NCBI GenBank assembly: GCA_017562135.1
Contig: QEYB01001410.1
Location: 50,934 to 114,933, forward strand
Reading direction: 5' to 3'
DNA length: 64,000 nt
Origin: Dipylidium caninum
Taxonomy: Eukaryota > Platyhelminthes > Cestoda > Cyclophyllidea > Dipylidiidae
Shown: piece by piece, positions 22,639 to 34,451 of the stretch
Numbering within the stretch: position 1 is the first letter of the stretch
How the letters are laid out: each line of letters opens with the position of its first letter
Notes under the pieces: model-generated
What the model was told of the DNA's origin: nothing
Database searches by the model: none
Seen by the model: only the letters and a program-made list of their open reading frames with translations
Program-made: the position numbers and the translations under genes

Positions 22639-23738
22639 ATGGAACAAAAAGTAAGTCGTTTCATTCCACTTTCCTCCGTTTATGGACAGTTAGGTCGTCT
22701 AGGTTAAACGACTTCCTACATTCATGTCCCTTTCATAGGCGATCGCATGTACGGCCAATGTCTCCAATCTCCCCACAGAGTGCATTAAGCTGATCTGCAA
22801 ATACCTCAGCTTGGAAGAGACGCTAAACGCTTGCGTGGCAATGCCGAGTTGGGAAGTCGTACTCTACTCTCGGTTACCGCGCTCTTACATCACCACTTGG
22901 CATTGGATGAGTAAACAGGACCTCGTATGCCTGTGTTCGGACTCAGAGCCCTCGGGTTCAGACCGTTTGCGTCGAGCTATTAAATGTCACTTTGAAGAGA
23001 CGAAGTTGGAAATGCGTTCTCGAGCGGGAAGAGCGCCTCGTGGCACCTTTGAGATAGTCAAGTGCCTCTTCCTCATATCCATTCTTGCTTACACAAAGAG
23101 GCCATTTCAAACACTACGTAGAGCTATGCAAGACCCGCTCTTTTTCCAGGATCCTCGTCCTCTAGCAGAGCAATTACACAACTCATAGGAGTGTTGAGGT
23201 GAAAGCGATGGACTCTGATGAATTAACAAGTCTGGAGGTGAGTGTGCTCCATCTTCAGCGCTACAAAAAGGCACTCAGCTTCGATTTAACAGTCCACAAC
23301 AGAATTAATCTGTGTAGTAGAACCTACCAGGAAAGCATTAAGAGAGATAAGGAAGCCCTCAACCTCTATGATTGCATCCTCTACATCGTAGAAGTTTCGC
23401 GGCTTTCGCAACACGCGGACAAAGTGAGGGCAGAGTTGATGGCGGTGTGTGAAATTCTTTCGCCCGAACAAACGTTCGCTATGTTCGTGATGGCGGATTG
23501 CGCCAAACCCGACGTAAATGTAGTGGAACATTGCTCCTACTGCTTTAGGCAACTTGGTGGAGTGCATGAATTTCCGCTGTTACGTCTACCAATGAAGTGG
23601 CGAATGTGGTTCGCGGGAGAAATGGCTATTGAAGACGACAGTAATATGGAGTTGTTTAAATGGGTCTGTCGAGACGTGATTGAGCGGAGGATCGAGAGGC
23701 TACGCAGTCAACAACAGGGAACTGAGTACCCCCTCTAG
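22639..23738 (+). CDS. F-box/ARF-like (FBXO4-like) gene, copy I, best preserved, one frameshift
   Basis: Exon 1 is ATGGAACAAAAA (22639-22650) and the donor is a perfect GTAAGT. The 88-base intron ends in TTTCATAG (22738). Exon 2 opens in frame at 22739 and encodes an F-box of the right spacing (LPTECIKLICKYLSLEETL, then VAMPSWEVVLYS), the basis of SKP1 binding in SCF ubiquitin ligases. Conserved blocks TWHWMSKQDLVCLC and IKCHFEETKLEM follow. A one-base insertion near 23186-23188 creates a stop at 23188. The frame then stays open to TAG at 23738 with YDCILYIVEVSRLSQHADKV, AELMAVCEILSPEQTFAMFV, CFRQLGGVHEFPLLRLPMKW and ELFKWVCRDVIERRIERL. That pattern fits strands and helices of the second half of an ARF-type fold, without P-loop or NKxD. 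About 335 residues if the frame is restored, against about 390 in vertebrate FBXO4. A working gene with a sequence error is possible. Confidence 0.68.
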
Positions 23739-23744
23739 TTGTGT

Positions 23745-23960
23745 ATTTGATGCTACTGAATTAAGTTATTTGCGACAGGCGACTTCCGACTTATCCAGAG
23801 GGCTTACGGTTCCAAAGGCTTATTGCGAAGCAGTCGAGGCTCAGTCGGTCTGTGACAACCGAGGCGGTCCGAGTAGCTCTAGTCGCCCATTATATCGTGT
23901 TCCACACAGGTAACCGAAACTTGAGCGCCTGGGCTCCACATAGCGCCTGGTAACGGCGAG
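23745..23960 (+). repeat. 3' flank of copy I
   Basis: Aligns with the 3' flanks of copies C and D (CGACTTCCGACTTATCC, GAAGCAGTCGAGGCTC). It marks the unit's end on this side. Confidence 0.5.
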
Positions 23961-24679
23961 TGGAATCAAATGTCAGTAAATTCGAGGATTTGGACTACGA
24001 CCTCATGGGGCGAAAGTCGACTATGTGACCATGAATGTGTCTTCGTAAACTTACAGCGATATGAATCCTCTAGTGAACGTCCTGACTTCCCACCACATCT
24101 TCATTGAGACAGATGCTCTGAAACAGGGAGACGGTGTCACCTGCAGCATGGATTGCATAATGGGTATATTCTGGTAGTTGAGAGGCTTCGAGTCCACTTG
24201 CCGAATTTGGTGCAATACAGAGCAGAACAAATCGACTATCAACTCTCCGGAAACATTCTTTTGAGCCACTCTGGAAAATCCGCGCAAACGGAAGGAGGCC
24301 TTCAGCCCGCAGACATAAGGACGCGACATCAACTTTCTCCAGTCCATTTGCCTCTTTTTCCGAAAGCTTCAGAAATAAATGCTTTTCTCTGTAGCAACGG
24401 GGATATTGGAGACCGTTGCCTCGACTCACGATGGGCGCTGCTGGATGTGTGGTGGCATATGTCGCGGCTATGGCATGAAACTGGAGCGAGGCTTCGATGA
24501 GTCAGGTTGCTCTTAATATAGTCCACAGGGCACGTAGCTCCGTTGAAGACATTGCTTATCTCATGATCATCTAAGTAACTTCATTTGCCAATAAGCACAG
24601 TCCACAACGGGACATGGTGTGTCGTGGTTAACTGACCAAGCCAGTAAACACGATATGAGACGATGAGGTATGTCTGTGC

Positions 24680-24790
24680 CTACGATTGTTAGGCAGTCAA
24701 GGGACGGGGCTGTCGGAGAGGAATGAATTTTGGAGCAGCCTCCTGCAAGGCCTTGGACTTGGGGAGCAGCTTCTCACCAAATTACATCTC
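24680..24790 (+). repeat. Dispersed repeat R6, second copy
   Basis: Mate of 15490-15600, in the same orientation. Confidence 0.5.
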
Positions 24791-25549
24791 TGCGTTCAGC
24801 TAGGAGTTGGTTTCTTTGTCGTCTGACTGAAGTATTTGCCACGTCTATCCACTTCCCTCCACTCTCACTTTCATCACAACGCGGCGCAGATGTAAATCAT
24901 AAGCCTATGACAGCATCGACGTTACTGGTACTTTTCCTAAGGTCAGTTTGTTTCCATGCTTCCGAAATGCCCAGAAATAACTCCGTTAAATCCTGTCTCT
25001 CTTGTAAGTGCATTACCTGATGTTTCTGTCTTGCCATTCCTTTCAAGTCACAGACTTTTTTTTGTCTTCTGTCGTGGTCCCCTTGACCTACAGTAAGCTA
25101 TGCCTTTCACAACTTCCTCAGTAGCCAGACGGGCATTCCGTAATGCTCGAAGAGTTGTGGACTCCTTCAGAGCCTCTCATCTTCTCCACTAAACTCAATC
25201 GCAACGTTATTAGCGCCTGCTTCCACTCTCGTGTTAGACTGTCTCCAGAAGGCTATATTGTCGAGAGCGTGGATTACGCACCTTACCCCAGCCACAAGGA
25301 AGCGAAAGAACAACCTTATTATGCTCCATTCGTTAAATGCTCATTAAGATACGATTTATGCAGATTTACGTGCCTCAGTCAACGACGATGACGACAAGTA
25401 GATGGGAGGGGAAGTGAATTTCCTAGGGAGCGAAATGAAGCCCATGCGATAAGTGGGTTGAAAACTGATATGTTGAAGTCTGCCACATGCGTCCAAGTGT
25501 CGTCACTGTAGCAGTTATGATATGTTATGACCTCAATGAACAACTAACT

Positions 25550-25690
25550 TTTGCACTGGCACAAACAGATTTAATGTTTTTATGTGCGTGGCAAGGTTAA
25601 AGCTAATCAAATGGCTACTGATGGCAGATAGCATAGTGACATGTGAGTCTGGGTACCATTCTCCTCATCTAAACTGGACCCATTCGTTCA
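25550..25690 (+). repeat. Dispersed repeat R5, second copy
   Basis: Mate of 15040-15220, followed at once by a fragment of R2 (25660-25760). Confidence 0.55.
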
Positions 25691-26989
25691 CTGCTGACTT
25701 GCCTGCTGCTTTTAATTTGTTTTTTATCACTGCAGAAAAATCTTCCAGGTCAAGATGATAGTGAATGATGAGGGTAGGGACAAAAGACCTTCATAAACTG
25801 GGGAGGACCTTAGACCACTCACAACAGCAATCACCATGGCGTTATATCAAAAATACGTGCGGACAGTGAGGACTGGCCGCTGGACAGAAGACAAGGTAAC
25901 CATATCCGGTAATGTGAATTGACAAACATAGCTCCATCCTGGCACAAACTCTTGTAATGCTGCAAAAGTGATATGAAAGACATCTCCTAAAGGAGAAGCA
26001 TCAAGAGGTTTCATGCCGAGCCCCCTTTGCTGTTTTTGACACGCTGGATATTCCTTGCAGATGGTTTGAGGGCTGACAGAACATGGACACGTTACGTGAC
26101 AATGCGTTGACCATTTGGGTGGCTATAAGAACTCAAATATTCAATGATTCCTCATCCTCCATTCCTCCCTTAAGGTGTCAACATGCCTTAAGTAGCGGCA
26201 GTTAGGCGTCTTACGTGGAGTCCAAGAAAGAGCCTTTTTGGTCACTCGAAATCTTAAAAGTCCATCACGAGTCTTGGCTACAAAAAGTCGGGTCGCCTTT
26301 TCGACAAATATTAATAGTAGAGAAGGGCTTCAAATGTACAGCTGGAATGAAGCATTGTCGTGGGCCGTCCACATGGATAGAAGCTCATTCTCCTAAACTA
26401 CTTGCAACTGACGAGGGAATGGGGACGTTCAATGCGTTTGGATGCAACAACCATAATCGCTTCAACTCAGGCGTAATTCCTCCCATTTGTTGCTTCTTTA
26501 GCACTCTAGTCCGTCACTTCGACTGCAGGCAAGAGGACAATAGAGCCTGTTCGAAAGACAAATTTATTAAACAATCTTACAGCCTAGAGGCTGTGTACAG
26601 CATTGATGGTGTGGTTTTTGATAGAATTCTTGTTGGCTTATTACTCACTGTGGACCCTGATTAAGCCGTTATTTAATTTGTGGTCTAAAGCCTTATTCTC
26701 GCCATTTCCCGTGCATTTTAGGCCACATGTTTTCTGAGTCCCTACCTCCCCCGCGTATTTTCTGGTAAGTTTGCCCGAAGCTAAGGATCTATTTTCTTTT
26801 TCTCTACACTACATTTTGAGAGCAAGGAAACACCGTAGACCGCCAAAACTTGCTCTTAATATCTTTCAAAATGTGTCTAGCTGTTGGTAGGACTCCTACC
26901 ACTTGAACCGCAAACTGTCTGAAAAGGGAGAGTGTCTCTAATCGTAAAAAAACTAATTTCGATGGAAATAAATACACAATTGATGGGGT

Positions 26990-28058
26990 TGATCAACACT
27001 TTGTTGTTGACTGTGAAGTCGCTCGATCCTCCGCTCAATCACGTCTCGGAAAATCCATTCAAACAATTCGTCGACCAGCTGATTATTCATAGGCTCTTCT
27101 GCCGAGTGCCACATTCGCCACTTCATTGGTAGACTCAACAGCGGACAGTCATCCACTCCTCCGAGTTTCCTGAAGCAGTTGGAGAAGACTTTCAACGCGG
27201 GCTTCCCCGGCTCTCGGTAGTCCCTCATCACCACCAAGGCGAAGGTTTGTTTGGGCAAAAGAATTCCGCACACAGCCGTCAATTCTGTCTTCATTCGAGC
27301 CGGGTGATGTCAAAATCGTGAAAGTTCCACGACATAGACGATGCAGTCATATGTGCTAACGTCTTCCTTACCTCCGCTAACATACTCGTCGCAGGTTTTA
27401 CTGCAGAAATTAATTTTAGTGCAGGTTGAATCCAGCTTGAGGGCCTTTTGGTAACGGCCGAGATGGAGCGCATCCGCCATGAACCGTGTTAACACATCGG
27501 AGGCCATCGCTTGTATATCCGTCCACCTCAACTTTTGCCGTTGATGCGCCAGCAGCGGTGGCTCGTAGCGGAGAAAGGGTTGTCAATGAAATAACGATTG
27601 TCTCGAAATTATTTTTTTTGTGTAGACAAGAATGGAAAACGAGGAAGAGGCACCTGATATTCTCAAAGGTGCCAGTAGGTGATCTGAGCTCCCGAGAGAG
27701 CATAGCCAACTTCGACTTCTCCAAGTGGCATTTAATAGCTCGACGCAAACGATGCCAAATGGAGGGTTCTGTTTTGAACGCAGGTGAACAAGCTTCTTCC
27801 TACCTATCCAAAGCCAAGTGGTGACGTAGAAGAGTGGAGACCGCGAGTAGAGCACCACTTCTTAACTAGGCACTGCCACGCATGCGTTTAGAGTCTCTTC
27901 CAAGGTGAGGCACTTGCAGAGCAGCTAAATGCACTTCGTAGGGAGGTTGAAGACCCCGGCGGTACAAAACTGGTCGCTTATAAAATAGACCGCAAAGTAG
28001 GGAATCGCCTAACCTAGACGGGGAAATGTCGAAGGAATCTACTTACCGTCGATTCCAT
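26990..28058 (-). pseudogene. F-box/ARF-like pseudogene, copy E
   Basis: Exon 1 is ATGGAATCGACG (28058-28047) with a normal GTAAGT donor. The acceptor ends at 27977. Exon 2 reads FNLPTKCI, a TAG stop, LLCKCLTLEETLNACVAVPS, then TAA in place of the family's Trp, then EVVLYSRSP and TTWLWIGRKKLVHLR, before further frame changes. The ARF-like domain is recovered in two frames: 27531-27310 (INFCSKTCDEYV, STYDCIVYVVELSRF) and 27294-26990 (MKTELTAVCGILLPKQTFAL, CFRKLGGVDDCPLLSLPMKW, ELFEWIFRDVIERRIERL). The C-terminal half is well preserved although the F-box has two stops. Confidence 0.7.
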
Positions 28059-28129
28059 TTTGACTACGTGTCGAGGCTTCGGTGAAAATGCACTCAGCAA
28101 AGGAGTTCCTTTCACGGGTGACGAGCGAG

Positions 28130-28790
28130 ACACAAGCCCAGCACCACAAGATGAACGGTTCGAGTGATGATCATAATATGTATCGTCTAGACGCGGTCGC
28201 GTGGGCGACGCCGCTAATATCCCAACTGCCACGATACACATTGAGCACGGATGCGACTACAGATTCCCAGCAGAACAGTAGCCTGATCAGGAGGATCAGG
28301 CGCCTTCTTGGGATTTCCTGTATTTGGTGGCAACTGGAGCTTGAGGTGGGTTGAATTGAAGAGGCGAGTGGTGGACGACCACTTGCCCCTTTTTTTCAAA
28401 CAATCTGGCCATGTTGGTCGAGGCAAATGTTCTGGAAGGTCAAAAACTCCTTCATTTGGCGGAGGGTGGAAGGGAGGGGAGCAGGGATTGGTCCGCAGCA
28501 TGTGAGGTATCACACGAATTCTGCGCGGGTCGAAAATGGTTACGAGAGCGTTGGTATTAGACTCGGGTAGAAGAGAAAAGTACCACACTTGTACACTCTC
28601 GTGATTCCAAATTGTGATTGACACTTGACGAGGGCACTTGGACTCGGCCAGGGTAGTGTGCGATCGCTACGGATTCGTAACATTGCCAACCCGGGCGCCT
28701 AATAATGATTGCAGTCCGGTCTTACTACCTTAAACCTTAAATGCGGCCAATGAGATGTGCTTTCTAGCTTATTGGTTTATCCATTCGCCG
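28130..28790 (+). repeat. Dispersed repeat R8: upstream flank of copy E
   Basis: Matches 20420-21090 over most of its length (ACACGAATTCTGC/ACACGAATGCTCC, GACTCGGGTAG, CTTTCTAGCTTAT). It lies upstream of copy E exactly as its mate lies upstream of copy D, so D and E are probably sister duplicates. Confidence 0.65.
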
Positions 28791-29009
28791 CCGTCAACTA
28801 ATGTGAGGCTACAAATTGCGTTTTCCATGCTCACAGGCGATGGACGAAGGGGAGTGCAAATTTGGAACCGAGGCAAAACATCCGCACCACATGATTATAC
28901 CGCTTCTGATGCATTCAGTCACCAATAGACCACCTCTCGTATATCCTTCTATTAAATAAGATGCTGAATAGGTCAAAAATTTCGCAGAAATTCACCTAAA
29001 AGAGGGGCC

Positions 29010-29335
29010 AATGCACCAACACTACCAGCAGTCACTTCGTTCTCCACCACTACTTTCGGTTTCACCTTCGGTGCAAAAAAAAATGTTCGCGAAAACTTTT
29101 GGGGCACATTGCAACCACTGCTCTCTGTATAATGCACTTAACTGGGATGACTGAGGGCCGACAATTTCCCTCACTGCATAGCCTAGCTCATCCTCATCGC
29201 CACTGGCACTTTCCAAATGGATGATCCAAGGCATTTACATTCACCGCTGCCCTTTTGTCTCTTACTATCACTCACAAGTACCTCCCACGTTTAGTGAGCA
29301 TGTCGGCTGAAATGGCCGAGGGAGGGTGAGGATTT
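29010..29335 (+). repeat. Dispersed repeat R4, second copy
   Basis: Mate of 14060-14400. The AT-to-CG differences are spread evenly, as expected for an old non-coding repeat. Confidence 0.65.
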
Positions 29336-32300
29336 GCCTGAGTCAGACCGAAGGGCATTCATGCTTGCCTAGTCAAGATTTTAGGCCCTGCCTCTAAAGG
29401 CCTCGCGCAGGAGCATCGTGGCAAGTGTAACCTGCTTGTCATCGTCAAAAGTGGCTCTGCACTCATTTGCCCTCCACCATGTACATTGGTTCAAAACACA
29501 ATTCAGTTCGTTTTAGAGGCATCCCTGCTTTTCCTTGCTTGTCCCATCATTGACGTACGGCATTCTGGAATCTGTTTTCTACACCGCGCAACACTGCAAC
29601 ACTCTGACGGTGCTCACGTAGGCTACTCGGCATTATTAATTGTCGAATTGGAGTTGCTATCGCAAGTAATGCAGAGCGACATGGTCAAACTGTATCCGGG
29701 AGACACTCTGTACTGTGTCCACCTGACACTGGTGGTATAAATGCATGCCCGCAAACTGCAAACGCATATTGGTCTTTCAATTTTGCATTTTTAAATGGGT
29801 AAAAGCCTTGTGGAAACTGTTTGATGCGATAATACTACTTTACAGCAGGAGAGTTGCCACTGTGATGCGCTGCGAGGTGGGTTTCTAACGAGCGTTCTCT
29901 CTGGGACACTGAAACATTCATAGCTTAGAATATCGCCTCCACTCCTGGAGCGGCATCGGTCACTTTTTCACTCAGATACCGTGTCATTTTGCTGCGGCCT
30001 TCGTGATCGCAGTCCGTTGCTAATTGGCTAGAAAAGTAATAGAGCACGGGGGCACTGCGGCGGAAAGTTGAGCCCGAAGGTGGCGGGGCAAGGGAGACTG
30101 TTAATGCCTTCCAGTGGAGGCCGGAAAGGCGGCCTCAAGTGACAGAAAATGTTCATCTTAAGGAGAAAATTGGGACGGCGAGTAACACACTCCAAACGAG
30201 GCAATGCCACCCCAGTTAAGAGGAAGAAAATGGGCAGTAAATCATTGGAGACTACGGCAGACTGCGCTAGGCGTCGGGCTGCTTAGCCACGAGGTCATGT
30301 CGCCGTTTAGCGCCTTCTTCTTTACCATCATTTAACCACTCGCAGCATAAAACTATTCTTCCTGGGGGTAGATAAAGTTCTTCGGGTGGGAAGTTAGGTT
30401 AAGCGGGACGAACTCCGTGTGCACCTCGTGGCACACATCTGAGCAGCCTCAGCCTGCCTCCGATGCTGTGACTAGTCGGCAAGTGTTCCTCATTAGTATC
30501 CACCGCGTCCGTGTAATGGCGACGATGATCACAAGTTACTTCGCCTCTGGCTGTCAGTCAGTCTTCATTGAAGGGATGCAAGGCCACCGGCAAATCCACA
30601 TGGGCGGTGAAGGAATCCGATGAGTGCCATAGCCGTTTTAGAGCACTCGCCTAGTCAGTGGAGACTACTATTTAAGCCTCAACTACACCTTCTTCTTCGG
30701 AGTTGGCACTCCTCCCCTTGGTGGAAGGCATTTGAACGAAAATACCTTCCTTAAGCATAATCATACGCGAGAGGATAACTTCGCCGCATCCTTGCTTATC
30801 CAAAGCGGACAGAATGTCGCTACAAGCTGTCTACCGCCAAGTCTCATCCACTCTTTTTCGAAATCTTATCCACATGCGACAATGTTACGGCTGTTGAAAA
30901 ATTCCGGCAATTTACGCCGACGACGGCCACTGCAACCTGCTTAGGTCTTATAATTAGCGGTTTACGCATGGAAGACGAGGAAGAGAGCCGGTGTTGCTTT
31001 CCTCTGTGAGGCACACCGTCGCTGAACACGCGGACATGGCTATTCAGTCGATTGTCCCATCTTCCTGATCTAGCAAACGAGTTCTACTGGTTGCAGTATA
31101 CACTACTCTTGGAGGGTGTCCAGAACGGAACCTTTACATTCTCTAACAGCTCTGAGGGGGGAATTCTGCACAGAGCCCGCAGAATTAACAATCGTTTTCG
31201 TCAGACGAAGAGTGTGTGAGGAATGAGGATAGTGTCGCACGCTTCAGGAGATACTGGCTGTTCTGCCCAAGATCCCCGTCGTCTCTCGCCCTGACGCACC
31301 GTCCCCACCTCATATCTTAACACCTAGTGCCTATTTATCCACAGAAAGTTTTGGCCAGACTGTCAGTTTTATGAACCATTACACGCTTGTCAGGACAGTG
31401 CTACTCATTTCGAGTGAAATCGGTGTCTACACTGGAGAAGAGGTTCACATCTCAACACGATGTGGATCGCGACATGACGTCTTGAGACGAGGAACGCCTG
31501 TCACCCTGATGACGGATGTGGTCCACGGTAAAGCTGACGAAGGTAAGTGGTAAGCTGACAGCCTCAACAATCGGAAAGTGTACAGCACGTGGAGTGGAAA
31601 AGGAGAAAGAGTGCAAGCTCGACTTGGGGAGACTGTCGGTGTGAAAGAATTGTTAGATGGTAATTTTGAGAACGAGCTTAAATGCATCACATGAGAAGCT
31701 AGGTGACTGGTATCTCTAACCGCTACTTTGTGTTAATCAGTTGGGCCGTGTCCTTACCCTACGATCTTTTTACAGCAAATATTAGAAGAAGCCTGAGACG
31801 CTGTCCAATAGCACCACTCCGCACACGAGCACACGGAGATCGAGGACTGTCGCCAGTGTGGCGGTCAGCTTTCCATTTCCTGGGTGAGGAAATTAACCTT
31901 CTTTCAGCCTGCGGCCGCTACTTATCAGCTGTTCTTCTTGCCCGGTTTCCCCCCCCCTACCCAGAATTTTTAGCATGCTGCAATGTTACCTTTGAATGTT
32001 GATGTACGCTGTTGCATCAATAAACCTGAAAATCATTCGTACATGTGGCAATGCCCCGTGTAATTCCTTGTGTGAACGTATAATCGGCGTGTTAGGGAAG
32101 CAGTGATGGGGGAGTGACAACATCTGAGCAGATGTCGAAAGAACTGCTTTCTCGGTATGTCAACTACAAACGTGCTTGTCCTGTTAGGAGGCACCCGTCT
32201 GTCGATTGTATTGAAGCGGGAGAAAATCGCTTCATTCAAAGTCGCGATAACATGCCCACTTGAGAGCGCCTTTTAGCTGGCCCGAAGCTACCTCATGCCT

Positions 32301-32930
32301 TAAGCCTCCCACCAAACTCCTCGCAAGAGGCCGCTCACCTTCCAATGGTGACTAACGCGAACAGAATTATTTCCTCACTGCCGAGGTGCCTCACTAAGTC
32401 TAAACGAGGTCGCCTTAGATTTTCGCTGCGGTGCCACAAGTGGTAATGAATGAGTGTGATGAAGAAAGCTGCGCGGACCCTTATTTACTTGGTGCAAAGA
32501 TGACGGATGGGGTTGGTCGCCTGATGGGCCTATCTCCCATCCCGTGACCAATCTTTCCACCCAACTCCATCAGCTTAGATGTCGCCATTCCGAGAGTGCA
32601 AAGTAGGAGGTGGCAGTCGCTTCTGTGGAAGACGCGAGTCAATATCCTCGATTACATAAAAGGCATGAAAGGCAATTCTAGAAGAGTTCACTTTATTCGG
32701 GTTGAAGGTAGTAAATGCGTCACGGACACGAAGCCCATCTTGTTTAGCCCACAAACCAATGCGACACAATGGGTTTAAGTCTGCTACGGGATGGCAGTAT
32801 TATGCTTTTAACAAGTAAAGTGGCCTTATCGAGCAAACAAAACGGCGTCGATGGAAGAGCTTACTCCTGGAGATCGCCCCGAACGTCACTAGCACAATAT
32901 TGGGTGGAACGAGAAAGTAGTTCATTGCCG
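29335..32930. other. No identifiable gene
   Basis: All open stretches are below 100 codons. No family repeats were found apart from R4 at its left edge and R3 at its right edge. Confidence 0.4.
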
Positions 32931-33310
32931 AGTCAATGATTTAGGATGCGCGGAAGGCGATTAAGAACCCATCGATGCAGAAGTCCTCTTTGTAGAACCA
33001 GTGAAGAACTTCCTTTCACAGCGTCTCCGCAACTGGAGAATGTGACTATTAATAGCCAACCTCCGTAGGCCAAATTAAGCTTGGCAGATTAGGTCGACTC
33101 AGAATCACTTTAGTGGCTTTAATCCCCTTGCCGCCAAGAGGAGGCTCGCTGAAGTGTGGACATTTACTTAGATGGACAAGACGGCAACCTTTCTCAGGCT
33201 CCCGGATGGCAAATATTGATTGTCTCCAGCAGACGCGGATCACTTGGACAAGTCTCAGTGTCCTGCCCTTTGTTCGTCACAAATGAATTCAATGGAGTCC
33301 AGAAATCTGG
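32930..33310 (+). repeat. Dispersed repeat R3, spacer copy
   Basis: Full-length match to 1420-1860, including CTCCGTAGGCCAAATTAAGC and ACTTGGACAAGTCTC. It is followed about 500 bases later by a partial copy (33815-33960). Confidence 0.65.
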
Positions 33311-33604
33311 GCAAATGTCCGTTCTATCCGAGTTCACTACCCCAGCTCTCGTAGGTCCTATGGCCCCGCGGGCATTCGTGAAATGCTTCACACACTGCGT
33401 TCCCATGCCTGCCGCCTACTTCCCTCAGCCGTAGACGCCCTCCCCACCCTTCGTCTCCTGAAAGAGGCTTTTCGTACCACAGGGCCACTGCTCCGATAAA
33501 CATTAGCAATAGATGGCTTGATAAATAGTCAATAAGTTGTTTCGCGCCAATCTCCTTCCGCACTCGCGCATAACAGAAACGTATGAGGGGGCCTGTCATC
33601 GTTA

Positions 33605-33710
33605 TGCGAACACTCATCTGCTGGGGTTTCACATCAAACGATGCAAGGGATAGACGTTTGGAGATGCGAAAGTTGGCTTGGAGGAAGCCGCGTTTGCTCG
33701 ATCGTATGGA
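33605..33710 (+). repeat. Dispersed repeat R7 upstream of copy F
   Basis: Mate of 22075-22180. The minus-strand frame through it (33324-33791, 155 codons) shares only about 20 residues with the frame at 22 kb, so I do not call a gene. Confidence 0.55.
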
Positions 33711-33814
33711 GTGGGAGGAAACGAAGAACTCACCGAGCCAAAATTCTCCTTCGTGGCTACGATTGAAGGGCCGCATGCTCAGCGCTTTCACAACTGTATT
33801 ATGTGAATTTTATT

Positions 33815-33960
33815 AAACAATCTCTGCGAACCAAATTAAGCTGGACAGAATAAGTCAAATAAGGATCACTCCTGTGGCTAATCACGTTTGCCGCCGTCGG
33901 GAACCTCGCGATCCTCAAGATAAGCCTTTAAGTTGTAATGCACATCCAATTTGGCGTGAC
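33815..33960 (+). repeat. Dispersed repeat R3, partial copy upstream of copy F
   Basis: Carries only the ACCAAATTAAGCTGGACAG to GCCGCCGTCGGGA part of R3. It lies in the same order relative to the F-box unit as R3 does near 11.1 kb and 21.1 kb. Confidence 0.55.
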
Positions 33961-34364
33961 ATGCAGCGAGATGAGAGCCATATGAAAACCTCGCGTGCGC
34001 AATGTCCAACGTAACCCACTTTTAAGCCTGTCGTCGTCTACGCCATGCCAAAGCCACGCTTCGCCTGAATGAAACATACAGTCACTTACATTCAAACTTT
34101 GGGTCTTATAATGTTGGATTTGGCTACGCGGACACAACATCGTCGACGAGAGTGAAGGAAACAGGTTGGGAGACAACCTGAATGTACTGGACCGCAGAGC
34201 GAGATGCAGGCGATGCGAGAAATGAAAGCAGGGAGTGAATACTTCCTTGCACACAGCGAGACGGATTTGAAGTCAGACGATGTATTCAACTTGCTGAATT
34301 TCACGAAACTAGCGTTCAAGCAAGTACTTGTCACGACCGAGAGGGGAACATGCTTCAGTCTCAG

Positions 34365-34372
34365 TATTTAAA
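34365..34372 (+). promoter_or_regulatory. TATA-like box of copy F
   Basis: TATTTAAA, 80 bases before the exon-1 ATG at 34452, in the same block (CTTCAGTCTC...ATCACAG) as at 22551. Conserved between paralogues. Confidence 0.48.
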
Positions 34373-34451
34373 TCACAGACCTCGCACTCTTCACTCTTAC
34401 AACAACTTTTTCTCAGAGCGCATATGAAAGACGCCTCGACGCATAGCCAGC

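Larger units (their letters stand above)
23960..26950. other. Mostly unidentified, with R6, R5 and an R2 fragment
   Basis: Holds R6 (24680-24790), R5 (25550-25690) and part of R2 (25660-25760). The 149-codon plus-strand stretch at 26215-26664 starts only at GTG and shows no domain. A 119-codon minus-strand stretch (24070-24429) overlaps a 115-codon plus-strand one. None is supported. Confidence 0.4.
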
